A DNA stretch of 64,000 nucleotides from Corynebacterium deserti GIMN1.010 (GTDB taxonomy: Bacteria > Actinomycetota > Actinomycetes > Mycobacteriales > Mycobacteriaceae), in NCBI RefSeq assembly GCF_001277995.1, contig NZ_CP009220.1, positions 1-64,000 on the forward strand, read 5' to 3'. The position numbers and the translations under genes are program-made. The notes under the pieces were generated by a model that saw only the letters and a program-made list of their open reading frames with translations, did not search any database and had not been told where the DNA came from. Below, piece after piece: positions 11,759-20,862 of the stretch; the stretch's first letter is position 1, and each line of letters starts with the position of its first letter.

Positions 11759-11775
11759 GGTATCAACCTGATACC
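11759..11775. promoter_or_regulatory. Palindrome GGTATCA-N3-TGATACC upstream of the RHH gene
   Basis: A perfect 7-bp inverted repeat with a 3-base spacer begins 10 bases upstream of the RHH gene's start codon. This placement is typical of operators bound by RHH antitoxins and their complexes. Confidence 0.6.
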
Positions 11776-11850
11776 GAATAAGTGTCGCTCAAGGCGCTGA
11801 AACGTCCTGTGGGCTAAAATTGGTGGGGTTGACACGAAGAAAGGTGATCA

Positions 11851-14457
11851 GTGAGCGACGAGAATACCGGACAATATGACCGCGTTAATCCCATTGATAT
11901 CAATGAGGAAATGCAGTCGAGCTATATCGACTACGCGATGTCAGTCATCGTCGGCCGCGCCCTCCCCGAGGTTCGCGACGGCCTAAAGCCCGTCCACCGC
12001 CGCGTTTTGTACGCGATGTTTGACAACGGCTACCGCCCCGACCGCAGCTACGTGAAGTCTGCAAAACCAGTGGCAGACACCATGGGTAACTTCCACCCAC
12101 ACGGTGACTCCGCAATTTATGACACGCTGGTTCGCATGGCTCAGCCATGGTCCATGCGTTACCCACTCGTGGATGGCCAGGGTAACTTCGGTTCCCGCGG
12201 CAACGACGGCCCTGCGGCAATGCGTTATACCGAGTGTCGCATGACCCCGCTGGCCATGGAAATGGTCCGCGACATCCGCGAAAATACTGTTGATTTCTCC
12301 CCGAACTACGACGGTAAAACCCTCGAACCAGACGTGTTGCCATCCCGTGTTCCCAACCTGTTGATGAACGGTTCGGGCGGTATCGCGGTCGGTATGGCCA
12401 CGAACATTCCACCGCACAACTTGAACGAGCTTGCCGACGCCATTTTTTGGCTTCTGGAAAACCCAGATGCCGAAGAATCCGAAGCGCTGGAAGCCTGCAT
12501 GAAGTTCGTTAAGGGACCAGACTTCCCAACCGCTGGTCTCATCATTGGTGATAAGGGCATCCACGACGCCTACACCACCGGTCGCGGCTCCATCCGTATG
12601 CGCGGTGTGACCTCCATTGAAGAAGACGGCAACCGTACCGTCATCGTCATCACCGAGCTGCCGTACCAGGTCAACCCTGACAACCTGGTCTCTAACATTG
12701 CTGAGCAGGTGCGCGACGGCAAGCTGGTGGGTATCTCCAAGATCGACGATGAGTCATCCGACCGCGTCGGTATGCGCATCGTCGTCACCTTGAAGCGTGA
12801 CGCCGTTGCCCGCGTGGTGCTGAACAACCTGTTCAAGCACTCCCAGCTGCAGACCAACTTCGGCGCCAACATGTTGTCTATCGTTGATGGCGTGCCACGC
12901 ACCCTCCGCCTAGATCAGATGCTGCGCTACTACGTGGCTCACCAGATCGAGGTCATTGTTCGCCGCACCCAGTTCCGCCTGGACAAGGCCGAGGAACGCG
13001 CCCACATTCTGCGCGGTCTGGTAAAGGCACTGGACATGCTCGACGAGGTCATCGCCCTGATCCGTCGCAGCCCAACCCCAGAAGAAGCCCGCACTGGTTT
13101 GATGTCTCTCCTGGATGTTGATGAAGTTCAGGCGGACGCCATCCTTGCTATGCAGCTGCGTCGACTGGCAGCACTTGAGCGCCAGAAAATCGTCGACGAG
13201 CTCGCCGAAATTGAAATCGAGATCGCTGACCTCAAGGACATTCTGGCCAGCCCAGAACGCCAGCGCTCCATCGTCCACGATGAACTCAAGGAAATCGTGG
13301 ACAAATACGGCGATGAGCGTCGCTCCCAGATCATCGCCGCTACCGGTGACGTTTCTGAAGAAGACCTCATCGCCCGCGAAAACGTTGTCATCACGATTAC
13401 CTCCACCGGCTACGCAAAGCGCACCAAGGTGGATGCCTACAAGTCGCAAAAGCGCGGTGGCAAGGGTGTTCGCGGTGCCGAGCTCAAGCAAGATGACATT
13501 GTCCGTCACTTCTTTGTCAGCTCCACCCACGACTGGATCCTCTTCTTCACCAACTACGGCCGTGTCTACCGCCTCAAGGCATACGAATTGCCTGAAGCAT
13601 CCCGCACTGCGCGTGGCCAGCACGTGGCTAACCTTCTGGAATTCCAGCCTGGTGAGCAAATCGCACAGGTCATCCAGATTGAAAGCTACGAGGACGCCCC
13701 TTACTTGGTGCTCGCCACCGCTCATGGTCGTGTGAAGAAGTCCCGCCTGCTCGATTATGAATCAGCACGTTCCGGTGGCCTCATCGCTATCAACCTGAAC
13801 GAAGACGATCGCCTCATCGGCGCTGCCCTATGCGGCGAAGAGGACGATCTGCTGTTGGTTTCTGAATTCGGTCAATCCATCCGCTTCACCGCCGACGATG
13901 AGCAGCTTCGCCCCATGGGTCGTGCAACCGCCGGTGTGAAGGGAATGCGCTTCCGCGACAACGACCAACTGCTATCCATGTGTGTGGTCCGCGACGGCGA
14001 ATTCCTCCTCGTAGCTACCTCCGGTGGCTACGGCAAGCGCACCCCACTTGAGGATTACTCCACCCAGGGCCGTGGTGGTCTGGGAGTTGTCACCTTCAAG
14101 TACACCCCGAAGCGTGGACGCCTCATCGGTGCCATCGCGGTGACTGAAGACGATGAAATCTTCGCCATCACCTCCGCCGGTGGCGTCATCCGCACCGAGG
14201 TCAACCAGATCCGCCCATCTTCCCGCGCGACCATGGGCGTTCGCCTGGTCAACCTGGAAGAAGGCGTGGAACTCTTGGCAATCGACAAGAACGTGGAAGA
14301 CGAAGGCGAAGAGACCGCTGAGGCAGTAGCAAAGGGCGCAGTCGAAGGACCTGCATCCAAGTCCGCTGCACGCGCATCGGTAATTGTGGAAGAATCTGAC
14401 ACTGATCTAGACAGTGACGTTGAAGAAGCAGACTCCGACGCCGAAAACGAGGAGTAA
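11851..14457 (+). CDS. gyrA: DNA gyrase subunit A
   Basis: GyrA carries the DNA-cleaving tyrosine and the DNA-wrapping domain of gyrase. The 868-residue protein has the catalytic Tyr126 (AAMRYTE) and a wild-type-like quinolone-resistance region with Ser87 and Asp91. The C-terminal domain (about 520-820) has the repeated beta-pinwheel blades, including the GyrA-box-like QKRGGKGV. The last 45 residues are very acidic. GTG at 11851 follows GAAAGG. The next gene starts three bases after the stop, so gyrA and the DUF3566 gene form an operon, as in mycobacteria. Confidence 0.98.
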   Translation: MSDENTGQYDRVNPIDINEEMQSSYIDYAMSVIVGRALPEVRDGLKPVHRRVLYAMFDNGYRPDRSYVKSAKPVADTMGNFHPHGDSAIYDTLVRMAQPWSMRYPLVDGQGNFGSRGNDGPAAMRYTECRMTPLAMEMVRDIRENTVDFSPNYDGKTLEPDVLPSRVPNLLMNGSGGIAVGMATNIPPHNLNELADAIFWLLENPDAEESEALEACMKFVKGPDFPTAGLIIGDKGIHDAYTTGRGSIRMRGVTSIEEDGNRTVIVITELPYQVNPDNLVSNIAEQVRDGKLVGISKIDDESSDRVGMRIVVTLKRDAVARVVLNNLFKHSQLQTNFGANMLSIVDGVPRTLRLDQMLRYYVAHQIEVIVRRTQFRLDKAEERAHILRGLVKALDMLDEVIALIRRSPTPEEARTGLMSLLDVDEVQADAILAMQLRRLAALERQKIVDELAEIEIEIADLKDILASPERQRSIVHDELKEIVDKYGDERRSQIIAATGDVSEEDLIARENVVITITSTGYAKRTKVDAYKSQKRGGKGVRGAELKQDDIVRHFFVSSTHDWILFFTNYGRVYRLKAYELPEASRTARGQHVANLLEFQPGEQIAQVIQIESYEDAPYLVLATAHGRVKKSRLLDYESARSGGLIAINLNEDDRLIGAALCGEEDDLLLVSEFGQSIRFTADDEQLRPMGRATAGVKGMRFRDNDQLLSMCVVRDGEFLLVATSGGYGKRTPLEDYSTQGRGGLGVVTFKYTPKRGRLIGAIAVTEDDEIFAITSAGGVIRTEVNQIRPSSRATMGVRLVNLEEGVELLAIDKNVEDEGEETAEAVAKGAVEGPASKSAARASVIVEESDTDLDSDVEEADSDAENEE

Positions 14458-14460
14458 TCC

Positions 14461-14805
14461 ATGGCATCCCGAGAAGTATCCATCACCCGAATTTCGCCAC
14501 TAGCCACCTTTCGCGTGGCATTGGCCATGTCCATCATTGGACTCGTGGCGTGGATTATCTGCGTGACCGTCCTTTACTTCGGACTCAACGCAGCAGGAGT
14601 CTGGCAAAACCTCAACGACGTCATCGGTGGTGTTGGTGCAGAACAAACCATCACCTTCGGTCTCGTATTGAGCATCTCGGCACTCCTGGGAGCTATCGGA
14701 GCGATCACCATCGCAGTGCTCGCACCGCTGTGTGCAGTAATTTACAACTCGATTGTTGATCTCTTTGGTGGATTGCAGATTCAGCTTCAGGAAGAAGTGG
14801 ATTAA
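14461..14805 (+). CDS. DUF3566 membrane protein downstream of gyrA
   Basis: This 114-residue protein has two hydrophobic helices (about 18-45 and 65-95) and the N-terminal motif SITRISPLATFRVAL typical of DUF3566. It is the counterpart of mycobacterial Rv0007 and occupies the same place between gyrA and the tRNA-Ile/tRNA-Ala pair. The ATG lies three bases after the gyrA stop with GAGGAG in the gyrA tail. Its role is unknown, although the conserved context suggests a cell-envelope or division link. Confidence 0.85.
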   Translation: MASREVSITRISPLATFRVALAMSIIGLVAWIICVTVLYFGLNAAGVWQNLNDVIGGVGAEQTITFGLVLSISALLGAIGAITIAVLAPLCAVIYNSIVDLFGGLQIQLQEEVD

Positions 14806-14902
14806 CCACCAACTTCCCCTGGCTAATGATCTGAAAATGGCTGTTAACCAGGGGATTTGTTAGTTTGTTTACCTTTGGGTAAAGTCTTATCTCGTTCCTA
14901 AG

Positions 14903-14979
14903 GGGCCTATAGCTCAGTCGGTTAGAGCGCATCGCTGATAACGATGAGGTCGCAAGTTCGATTCTTGCTAGGCCCACCA
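14903..14979 (+). tRNA. tRNA-Ile (GAT), copy 1
   Basis: The 77-base cloverleaf includes the encoded CCA: acceptor GGGCCTA pairs with TAGGCCC, the anticodon loop is CTGATAA (anticodon GAT) and the T arm is GCAAGTTCGATTCTTGC. It is 97 bases after the DUF3566 gene, the mycobacterial order. Confidence 0.97.
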
Positions 14980-14989
14980 GGAACGAAAA

Positions 14990-15062
14990 GGGGCATTAGC
15001 TCAGTTGGTAGAGCACCTGCTTTGCAAGCAGGATGTCAGGAGTTCGATTCTCCTATGCTCCA
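14990..15062 (+). tRNA. tRNA-Ala (TGC), copy 1
   Basis: The 73-base cloverleaf has acceptor GGGGCAT pairing with ATGCTCC and anticodon loop TTTGCAA (anticodon TGC). CCA is not encoded (A then CAG follows). It lies 10 bases after tRNA-Ile and shares its transcript. Confidence 0.97.
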
Positions 15063-15067
15063 CAGTT

Positions 15068-15104
15068 TCCCGGTTCACCTTGGTTGGTGGGCCGGGATTT
15101 TTTG
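15068..15104 (+). terminator. Terminator of the first tRNA pair
   Basis: TCCCGG at 15068-15073 pairs with CCGGGA at 15092-15097, with further internal pairing of TTCACC and GGTGG, followed by TTTTTTG. The same hairpin recurs after the second tRNA pair. Confidence 0.8.
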
Positions 15105-15192
15105 TACCCCTGGTTCACGGTGACATTATGCGTACGGTTGATGGTAAATCCGGCTAAATATGGGTTAGAGAACCAATCGTCAGGATCACCCC

Positions 15193-16218
15193 ATGACCCG
15201 CATGTTGAAAAGCTGACCGCCCTCCCCGCAGTATTTGCCCTGCTCGCGCTCCCGGGATGCGCAACCGCATCAGAGCAAACAGGACAAACCGCCCAGACAA
15301 GCTCCTCAAGCAGCTCCCAGCTCTCATCGCAACTAACCACGATTCTCCCTGGTCAATCGCATTTCACCAGGTCACGGCGCTCATCAGCGAACGCGACAGC
15401 GGCTGCATCCTCGAGCTTGGCCCCCAAGGTACAACGCGCTAGGTTGCCGTCATTGATGGCGTCCAGGCACGCGGCGAGGGCGGGTTGCTCGGCATAACGC
15501 TTAACGACGCCTACCTCTATATCTATTACACCTCCGCGCAAGACAATCGAATCGAACGCTGTCCAATAACCAGCGAGTCCGGCCAATTGTCCCTAGGCCA
15601 GCCAGTAACCATAACGGTGGTCGAATCGCTTGTAGCCCCGACGGAATGTTGTACGCAACCACCGGCGACGCCGGAAAAATCCTGCGCATCACCTCAGATG
15701 GCCAGGGTCCAGACGACAATCCATTACCAAGCTCCGACGCCTACAGCCTCGGCCGCTGCAATCCCCAAGGCATCGCATGGGACGACGACGGTACGATATA
15801 CTCCTCAGAGTTTGGCCAAAACACCTGGGATGAACTCAATATCATCGAAGACGGCAGCAATTACGGATGGCCCACCGTTGAAGGCATCGAAGAGGAAGAT
15901 GGTTTTGTTGATCCCATCCAACAATGGCGGCCATCCGACGCAAGCCCGAGTGGCATGGCAATTGTCCACGGCAGCATCTGGATTGCCAACCTTCGTGGCG
16001 AACGCCTCCGCGAAATACCACTCGATGATCCGACTGTAAGTACTGACCTTTGGGTAGGGGAGTACGGACGGTTGCGTGATGTTGTCGTTTGACCTGATGG
16101 AGAGCTGTGGGTACTGACGAACAACACCGATGGTCATGGAGATCCTGCGGCTGGTCATGACAAGATTCTGCACGTTTTAGGTGGCTCAAAATTGCCCTCT
16201 AACCAGGAGATTTCTTAA
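15193..16218 (+). pseudogene. Broken secreted PQQ-type glucose/sorbosone dehydrogenase
   Basis: Pieces of one protein can be read in different frames. There is a lipoprotein signal (KLTALPAVFALLALPGCAT, about 15208-15265), a middle piece around 15485-15620 (YLYIYYTSAQDNRIERCPI), and a C-terminal piece from 15646 containing GDAGKILRITSDG, NPQGIAWDDDGTIYSSEFGQ and DELNIIEDGSNYGWP, typical of soluble aldose sugar dehydrogenases. A TGA at 16090 interrupts this last frame, which then resumes with PDGELWVLTNNTDGHGDP up to 16218. At least two frameshifts and one nonsense codon are needed, so the gene is dead. It lies between duplicated tRNA clusters. Confidence 0.8.
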
Positions 16219-16254
16219 CAGTATTACCTGGGTGTAAAATAGGAAAAACAGTTC

Positions 16255-16327
16255 GGGGCATTAGCTCAGTTGGTAGAGCACCTGCTTTGCAAGCAGGATG
16301 TCAGGAGTTCGATTCTCCTATGCTCCA
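16255..16327 (+). tRNA. tRNA-Ala (TGC), copy 2
   Basis: Base-for-base the same 73-base tRNA as at 14990, here without a tRNA-Ile in front. The upstream sequence, with AACCAGGAGATTTCTTA and ACCTGGGTGTAAAAT, resembles the region before the first tRNA-Ile, suggesting the promoter was copied too. Confidence 0.96.
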
Positions 16328-16334
16328 CAATTTG

Positions 16335-16365
16335 AAACCCTCCAGTTATAATGACTGGAGGGTTT
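16335..16365 (+). terminator. Terminator after tRNA-Ala copy 2
   Basis: AAACCCTCCAGT at 16335-16346 and ACTGGAGGGTTT at 16354-16365 form a 12-bp perfect stem with a 7-base loop, followed by CTTCTATTTCTT. Confidence 0.85.
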
Positions 16366-16460
16366 CTTCTATTTCTTATGGTCAACGCTGACTTTCCCCC
16401 TCTAAGCTTGTGATTTGGTAGTTCCAACACCAGTAGGTAGAGTTTGGGGTTGTTCCTAAG

Positions 16461-16537
16461 GGGCCTATAGCTCAGTCGGTTAGAGCGCATCGCTGATAAC
16501 GATGAGGTCGCAAGTTCGATTCTTGCTAGGCCCACCA
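16461..16537 (+). tRNA. tRNA-Ile (GAT), copy 2
   Basis: Identical to the tRNA-Ile at 14903-14979, including the encoded CCA. The sequence before it (GTTCCTAAG) and the spacer after it are also the same as in copy 1. Confidence 0.97.
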
Positions 16538-16547
16538 GGAACGAAAA

Positions 16548-16620
16548 GGGGCATTAGCTCAGTTGGTAGAGCACCTGCTTTGCAAGCAGGATGTCAGGAG
16601 TTCGATTCTCCTATGCTCCA
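16548..16620 (+). tRNA. tRNA-Ala (TGC), copy 3
   Basis: Identical to the other two tRNA-Ala genes, placed 10 bases after tRNA-Ile copy 2 as in the first pair. Confidence 0.97.
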
Positions 16621-16625
16621 CAGTT

Positions 16626-16660
16626 TCCCGGTTCACCTTAGTTGGTGGGCCGGGATTTTT
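16626..16660 (+). terminator. Terminator of the second tRNA pair
   Basis: Same hairpin as at 15068 (TCCCGG pairing with CCGGGA, one base different in the loop region), followed by TTTTTG. It shows that the duplication unit included the terminator. Confidence 0.8.
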
Positions 16661-16714
16661 GTTTGTGTACCCTTAAAACACAGTTTGTGTGCTTTCCCAA
16701 GAAGGAGTACCCAA

Positions 16715-17068
16715 GTGAGTGATTCTTCATCACCGCGCCTCCAGGTTCTCATCGATGGAACCACTGCACCTGCACGTGTACTGACCGATCTGAAGAAGCA
16801 ATCGGCATTGGGGTTTTCCGAACTGCGAGCTCTAATTGCTTCTAGGAATCCGGTACTCGACGTCGAGATGTTCACCAATGATTGGTATGACTCTGGCGCT
16901 GTACGTGTGCTCGACTTGCTCTCAAGATGGGAAGCCGAAGGTGTGGACTACATTCTCCGTGAAACGCTCAATGGACAAGAGTCCCTTATTACTTTGGATG
17001 AACTGCGCAATATGATCGAATCAGGTGAGGAAGAGCTCGAGAAACTCAGGCGCGGACGATCATCGTGA
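16715..17068 (+). CDS. Hypothetical protein
   Basis: This 117-residue soluble, acidic protein starts with GTG at 16715, chosen because GAAGGAG lies 8 bases upstream; the frame is open further upstream only because it runs through the tRNA genes. The C-terminal half is predicted mainly helical (LDLLSRWEAEGVDYILRETL, then ESGEEELEKLRRGRSS). I do not recognise a family. It lies at the edge of the tRNA duplication next to a DUF4274-like gene, so an accessory origin is likely. Confidence 0.6.
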   Translation: MSDSSSPRLQVLIDGTTAPARVLTDLKKQSALGFSELRALIASRNPVLDVEMFTNDWYDSGAVRVLDLLSRWEAEGVDYILRETLNGQESLITLDELRNMIESGEEELEKLRRGRSS

Positions 17069-17121
17069 CTTTCCTTGTCCCTTGTCGGATCCGCCTTGTC
17101 CGTTGAAGCGGAAGGGGCATA

Positions 17122-17454
17122 ATGCGTGAGGACGTAGCCGCGATCATCGGCGATGATTGCTCAGAACACGACAAGTTGCCAAATCTCGTCGCTGCGCTTC
17201 CCGACGAAAGTGCTTTGTGGGAATTGATGAGCCAGTATAACTGGGACGATGGGTTCATTATCCCGCTTGCTGTTTCCTCGCATCCACGATGTGATCGTGC
17301 GCTTGCCCTGCGTATGTTTTGGGAACTCGATGACTCCGCACAACTGCATTATGGCCTCGAAGAAGTCGCGGATCATGAGATGTACGCGAAAGATTTGTGC
17401 AGGTCGCACGAAACGCGCTCAACAAGAGTTCGAGGACGCGTTTTTGCGACCTGA
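17122..17454 (+). CDS. DUF4274-like protein, C terminus possibly frameshifted
   Basis: This 110-residue frame contains WELMSQYNWDDGFIIPLAVSSHP followed by CDRALALRMFWELDD, the core of DUF4274, a small domain often encoded near polymorphic toxins or immunity genes. After about residue 92 the frame reads Arg/Thr-rich sequence that looks unnatural. The plus-one frame to 17461 reads RAQQEFEDAFLRPEL, which looks like a proper C terminus. A one-base indel around 17390-17420 is therefore likely. The function is unknown. Confidence 0.5.
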   Translation: MREDVAAIIGDDCSEHDKLPNLVAALPDESALWELMSQYNWDDGFIIPLAVSSHPRCDRALALRMFWELDDSAQLHYGLEEVADHEMYAKDLCRSHETRSTRVRGRVFAT

Positions 17455-17478
17455 GCTGTAACGAATATGTCGTGGATC

Positions 17479-19170
17479 TTATGCCTTGAGATAAGCACGG
17501 TTGCGGCTGGACGGTGGGGCAGTTGCGGTCACAAGGTTGGCGTCGATAAGCGCCCTTAAAAGTGGTCGCAGTGAGGCGGTGGATTTGCCTGTGGCCTGGG
17601 AAATCTGACGGATGGTTACTGGCGTCGATTGATTAATGGCATCAAGAACCAATTGCTCGCTCTCGGAAAGTGGCGGAGCCGAAGACGCAATTTGGTAATT
17701 GCCGGGGGAGGATTGTTGGAGTACTTCCTTGGCTACCAATGTATCGAGAAGTGCTCGCATGTCTTCTGAATCATGGCCCGTTTGTAGTCGTAGATCTTTC
17801 GGTGTGACGGTCCCAAACTCCTTTGCCAAAATGAGTGCGATTCCTTCTGCATTTGAAAAGTTGGGGCCAAGCTTTTCGACGAGCCACTTGTGGTTTTCAT
17901 TGTCCATCAATCCATGTCGGCTTAGCTCAACGGTGACAGTTGCGATATCGACGACATACTTGGGGGCTGGAAGACCTGCTTCCTTCATCAGATTAAACAT
18001 GCGTGGAACGCCTGTACCGTTGGCCTCAGCAAGCACTCCACTTACCTCTCCGGACCAAGGAATGTCCATCAGCAGTCGCGACAACATATGGTTTCGTGGC
18101 ACGGAGAATCCATCTGTGAGAGTCTCGGGGCGTTTGCCGTTGGGGAGGCCTCCGGGGCTTGTAATGTCGATTCGGTCTTTATAGATGTCAACGTGGATTG
18201 CCTCGCTGAGAGACAATTTTGAATAGTCACGGTGCAAAACTGCATTAGCAAGAGCTTCCCTCAGTACCTCTTCTGGAATCTCGAGGACGTCGTTTCCAGA
18301 AAGTCCATCGACGACTCTCCGTACTCGGAGGTTTCGCTTAATTGCAGACATAGCCTCCTTGACCATGTCCAGCAGATTGCCTTCGCAGATTTGACGATCA
18401 TCAAACCTTACAGTGGTTCCCACTGGAGACTTTTCATTGCCGGGATGAACTGCAACATCAATGAATACTCGAGGGAAGAACTGCTGTGGGTATTCACCCA
18501 GTGCGAGTAATCCTGCGACTGTCAGTGTTCCTGAATCCGTGACAATATTCTTTTTCCGAAGCCAGTTTCCTTGTTCGGAAACGACTCGACTTCCAGATTC
18601 AATCAACCGTTGCTTAAACGCGTGGAGAAGCTGCTCATCGAGATCAGCCTCGCTAGAACCAGGGACGGGGGCTTTATCGGTAGATACTGGTGTAAATCTA
18701 TTTTGGAGTTCGTAGATTTCACGATGATTTAGCTTTCTATCCTCATCGCCGACACGTTTAAAGCTTCCATTGTTAATACCTGCTGGAATATAGAAACAAG
18801 GCCCATTAACTTCTAGTGGGGAAACTGTAACGACAACTATCTCTGAACCTTCGAGCTTGAAAGTTTCAATTTGGTGTTCAGGCACGGGATCTAATTTGAG
18901 CGCATCTCTATCTTGCTCGTTGAGTCCAGCGCGAATCATCTGAATGCTTTTATGAGGGTTGAAACCCTCAACAGGGATGAAGTCTGGTTCTCTTAAGCCG
19001 AGTACGATATATCCACCATTTGTGTTGGCAAATGCACTAAAAGATTCCCAAAAGCTTTTGGCTCCTCCACCCTTTGGAACTTGGCTCCATGATTTAACCT
19101 CGACGAGTTCATCGTCCTTGCCAGCTTTTCGCAGACGGTTGATATGTTTGTCTAGCTCAAATCGTTCCAT
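17479..19170 (-). CDS. AlbA_2 plus HATPase-type putative transcriptional regulator
   Basis: This 563-residue protein has an N-terminal AlbA_2 (Schlafen-type) domain (about 15-130, with ELVEVKSWSQ and FANTNGGYIVLGL), a middle HATPase_c_4-like domain with EALANAVLHRDY at 305-316 and TGVPRMFNLM near 400, and a C-terminal winged-helix-like segment (about 500-560, TIRQISQATGKSTASLRPLLRAL). Proteins of this build are annotated as ATP-dependent DNA-binding or RNA-binding regulators; none of this is proven here. The ATG at 19170 follows GGAG at 10 bases. An array of 21-bp repeats just upstream is a candidate autoregulatory site. Confidence 0.75.
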   Translation of the reverse strand: MERFELDKHINRLRKAGKDDELVEVKSWSQVPKGGGAKSFWESFSAFANTNGGYIVLGLREPDFIPVEGFNPHKSIQMIRAGLNEQDRDALKLDPVPEHQIETFKLEGSEIVVVTVSPLEVNGPCFYIPAGINNGSFKRVGDEDRKLNHREIYELQNRFTPVSTDKAPVPGSSEADLDEQLLHAFKQRLIESGSRVVSEQGNWLRKKNIVTDSGTLTVAGLLALGEYPQQFFPRVFIDVAVHPGNEKSPVGTTVRFDDRQICEGNLLDMVKEAMSAIKRNLRVRRVVDGLSGNDVLEIPEEVLREALANAVLHRDYSKLSLSEAIHVDIYKDRIDITSPGGLPNGKRPETLTDGFSVPRNHMLSRLLMDIPWSGEVSGVLAEANGTGVPRMFNLMKEAGLPAPKYVVDIATVTVELSRHGLMDNENHKWLVEKLGPNFSNAEGIALILAKEFGTVTPKDLRLQTGHDSEDMRALLDTLVAKEVLQQSSPGNYQIASSAPPLSESEQLVLDAINQSTPVTIRQISQATGKSTASLRPLLRALIDANLVTATAPPSSRNRAYLKA

Positions 19171-19234
19171 GCGGACGAACTCCGTTGCTCGTAAAAAGTC
19201 ACTTTTCCTCAGTGTAGTTCACTGAGAGTGTCAC

Positions 19235-19360
19235 TTTCTACACTGAGGACGTCAGTTCATACACTGAAGCCCTCAGTTTCTACACTGAGGGCTTCGCTTT
19301 CTACACTGAGACCCTAAGTTTCTACACTGAGGGCCAAAATTTATCCACTGATGACAGTGA
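19235..19360. repeat. Six-copy 21-bp direct repeat (TTTCTACACTGAG units)
   Basis: Six head-to-tail units of exactly 21 bases begin at 19235, 19256, 19277, 19298, 19319 and 19340. The first five keep TACACTGA and the last is degenerate (TTTATCCACTGATG). An inverted copy CCTCAGTGTAG lies at 19208-19218. The array sits upstream of the AlbA/HATPase gene, and its last unit enters the 3' end of the neighbouring lipoprotein gene. A spacing of two helical turns places all units on the same face of the DNA, as expected for cooperative protein binding. Confidence 0.8.
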
Positions 19361-20621
19361 TCTCATTCGGAGTTTCGGGGAGTTCCGCAGAAGTAATGAT
19401 CTCACCGGACTCAAGATCCACGATGTGGATGGTGTTGGTGGATGGATCAGTCACGTAAGCGAGGTTCTTCAGAATCTGCAGGGTAGGGCGTGGTTCCTGC
19501 CAATCGAGAGGTTCCGTCCAGGTGTCGATTACCTGGATGGTGTCGGTGATGTCGCCAGAGGTTGGGTCGATGATGTGGAGTTGTCCATCGGTACCGAGAA
19601 CAACAGCATCACCATCAGCGTCGCGGCCGAGAGAACGGAAAGTGTAGGAGGTTCCAAGGTCAACGAGGGTGAGGTCGCCGGTTTCGGTGTTGGTGAGGGA
19701 GATACGGGTAGGGCGTTCGAGTTCGGCGTCTTTGTCTACTTTGTAATCGCCAAGCACGATGGGGGAGGCGTCGCTGCCTGCCTGGTTACCGATGCGACCG
19801 TAGGAATCTGGGGCCTGCACTTTGGTGAACTCACCATTTTTGTAGATGAGGACGCCATCTTCACAACCTACTGCAATTGCTTCACCGGCAGCTGCGCTTT
19901 CACCGTGAACACCAGGGCATTCCTCGTTGCGGGCAACTTCTTCGCCGGCGCTGTTGAAAACGATAGCGCCGTTGCGGGACTCAGAAGTGCCCAGAGTATG
20001 GAGGAGTTCGCCGTTTTCTAGAACGACAGCTACACCGTGGTGTGCTTCCAACGTGGATTTCAGATCTGGTTTGACGTCTTGTCCAGTAAGAAGGCTCGTG
20101 GTTTCAAGGATTTGAATTTTGCCGTCGCCGTCACCGAATAGAACGGCTTTTCCTGCATGGTTGACTACGTGGCCAGGCTTTTCCGTGTTATAGACGGTGT
20201 CGGTGAGCTGCGGATCGGAAGAGTAGCTGTGGGAGTGGTCGCCGTGTGGTTCGGTCCAGGCGCCGGCGTCGAGAAGCTGGAATCCTGCTGAAGTGGAAAC
20301 GAAGATGTGGCGACCATCGCCTGCACTGTTGATGCGGTTGAATCCGGGAAGCTTGTCGTCGTTGAGGACTTCGAAGGTGGTGGCGTCAAGGGTGAGGATG
20401 CCACCATCGTAGGTTGCGACAAGTCGGGGTTGAGGAGCGCGTTCTTCGACGATGTCAGAGACGACCTCTGGGGTGGTGCTAGATGCAGCAGCGGAGGTAG
20501 AGGGAGTAGAAGAAGAACTGGTTGATTCACCAGCTGTTTCGCTGGTTGACGAGCACGATGCGAACAGAATTGCGGCGAGGCCCACGCTTGCAACTGTTGT
20601 GGATGTTTTAAGAAATGACAC
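19341..20621 (-). CDS. AztD-like zinc metallochaperone lipoprotein
   Basis: The start is placed at GTG 20621, which has AGGAG 12 bases upstream and gives a clean lipoprotein signal ending in FASC (Cys23). The 426-residue product has a Ser/Thr-rich linker (about 25-50) followed by a beta-propeller-like domain with a His-rich loop (EPHGDHSHSY), as in AztD-type periplasmic zinc chaperones. In C. glutamicum a protein of this kind is, as I recall, Zur-controlled and adjacent to a zinc ABC transporter. Here no transporter genes adjoin it. Zinc binding is inferred. Confidence 0.72.
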   Translation of the reverse strand: MSFLKTSTTVASVGLAAILFASCSSTSETAGESTSSSSTPSTSAAASSTTPEVVSDIVEERAPQPRLVATYDGGILTLDATTFEVLNDDKLPGFNRINSAGDGRHIFVSTSAGFQLLDAGAWTEPHGDHSHSYSSDPQLTDTVYNTEKPGHVVNHAGKAVLFGDGDGKIQILETTSLLTGQDVKPDLKSTLEAHHGVAVVLENGELLHTLGTSESRNGAIVFNSAGEEVARNEECPGVHGESAAAGEAIAVGCEDGVLIYKNGEFTKVQAPDSYGRIGNQAGSDASPIVLGDYKVDKDAELERPTRISLTNTETGDLTLVDLGTSYTFRSLGRDADGDAVVLGTDGQLHIIDPTSGDITDTIQVIDTWTEPLDWQEPRPTLQILKNLAYVTDPSTNTIHIVDLESGEIITSAELPETPNEITVISG

Positions 20622-20658
20622 GGCTGTGTGGCTCCTGGGAAGTCTAATAAGATCTCTA

Positions 20659-20675
20659 TTGAAACTGAGTGTCAA
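20659..20675 (-). promoter_or_regulatory. Zur-like box upstream of the AztD-like gene
   Basis: TTGAAACTGAGTGTCAA is an imperfect 17-base palindrome resembling actinobacterial Zur boxes (TGAAAATGATTTTCA type), 38 bases upstream of the GTG start at 20621. Regulation by Zur in response to zinc is an inference from similarity and from the product's likely role. Confidence 0.45.
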
Positions 20676-20862
20676 CAACTCCCCAAGATCGTACCTTGTT
20701 AATGAATGTGATTGTCAATAGTGTGCGTGAAACGGGGCTAAAACCACCTGAAATTTGCCCCCACAATGGTGAAACATATATGCCCTGTACAAAGCCACTG
20801 AATCAATAAAGCCAGTGTGGGAACGTTTGACTTGTGCCGTTGACCTGCGTTGACTTAATCAA

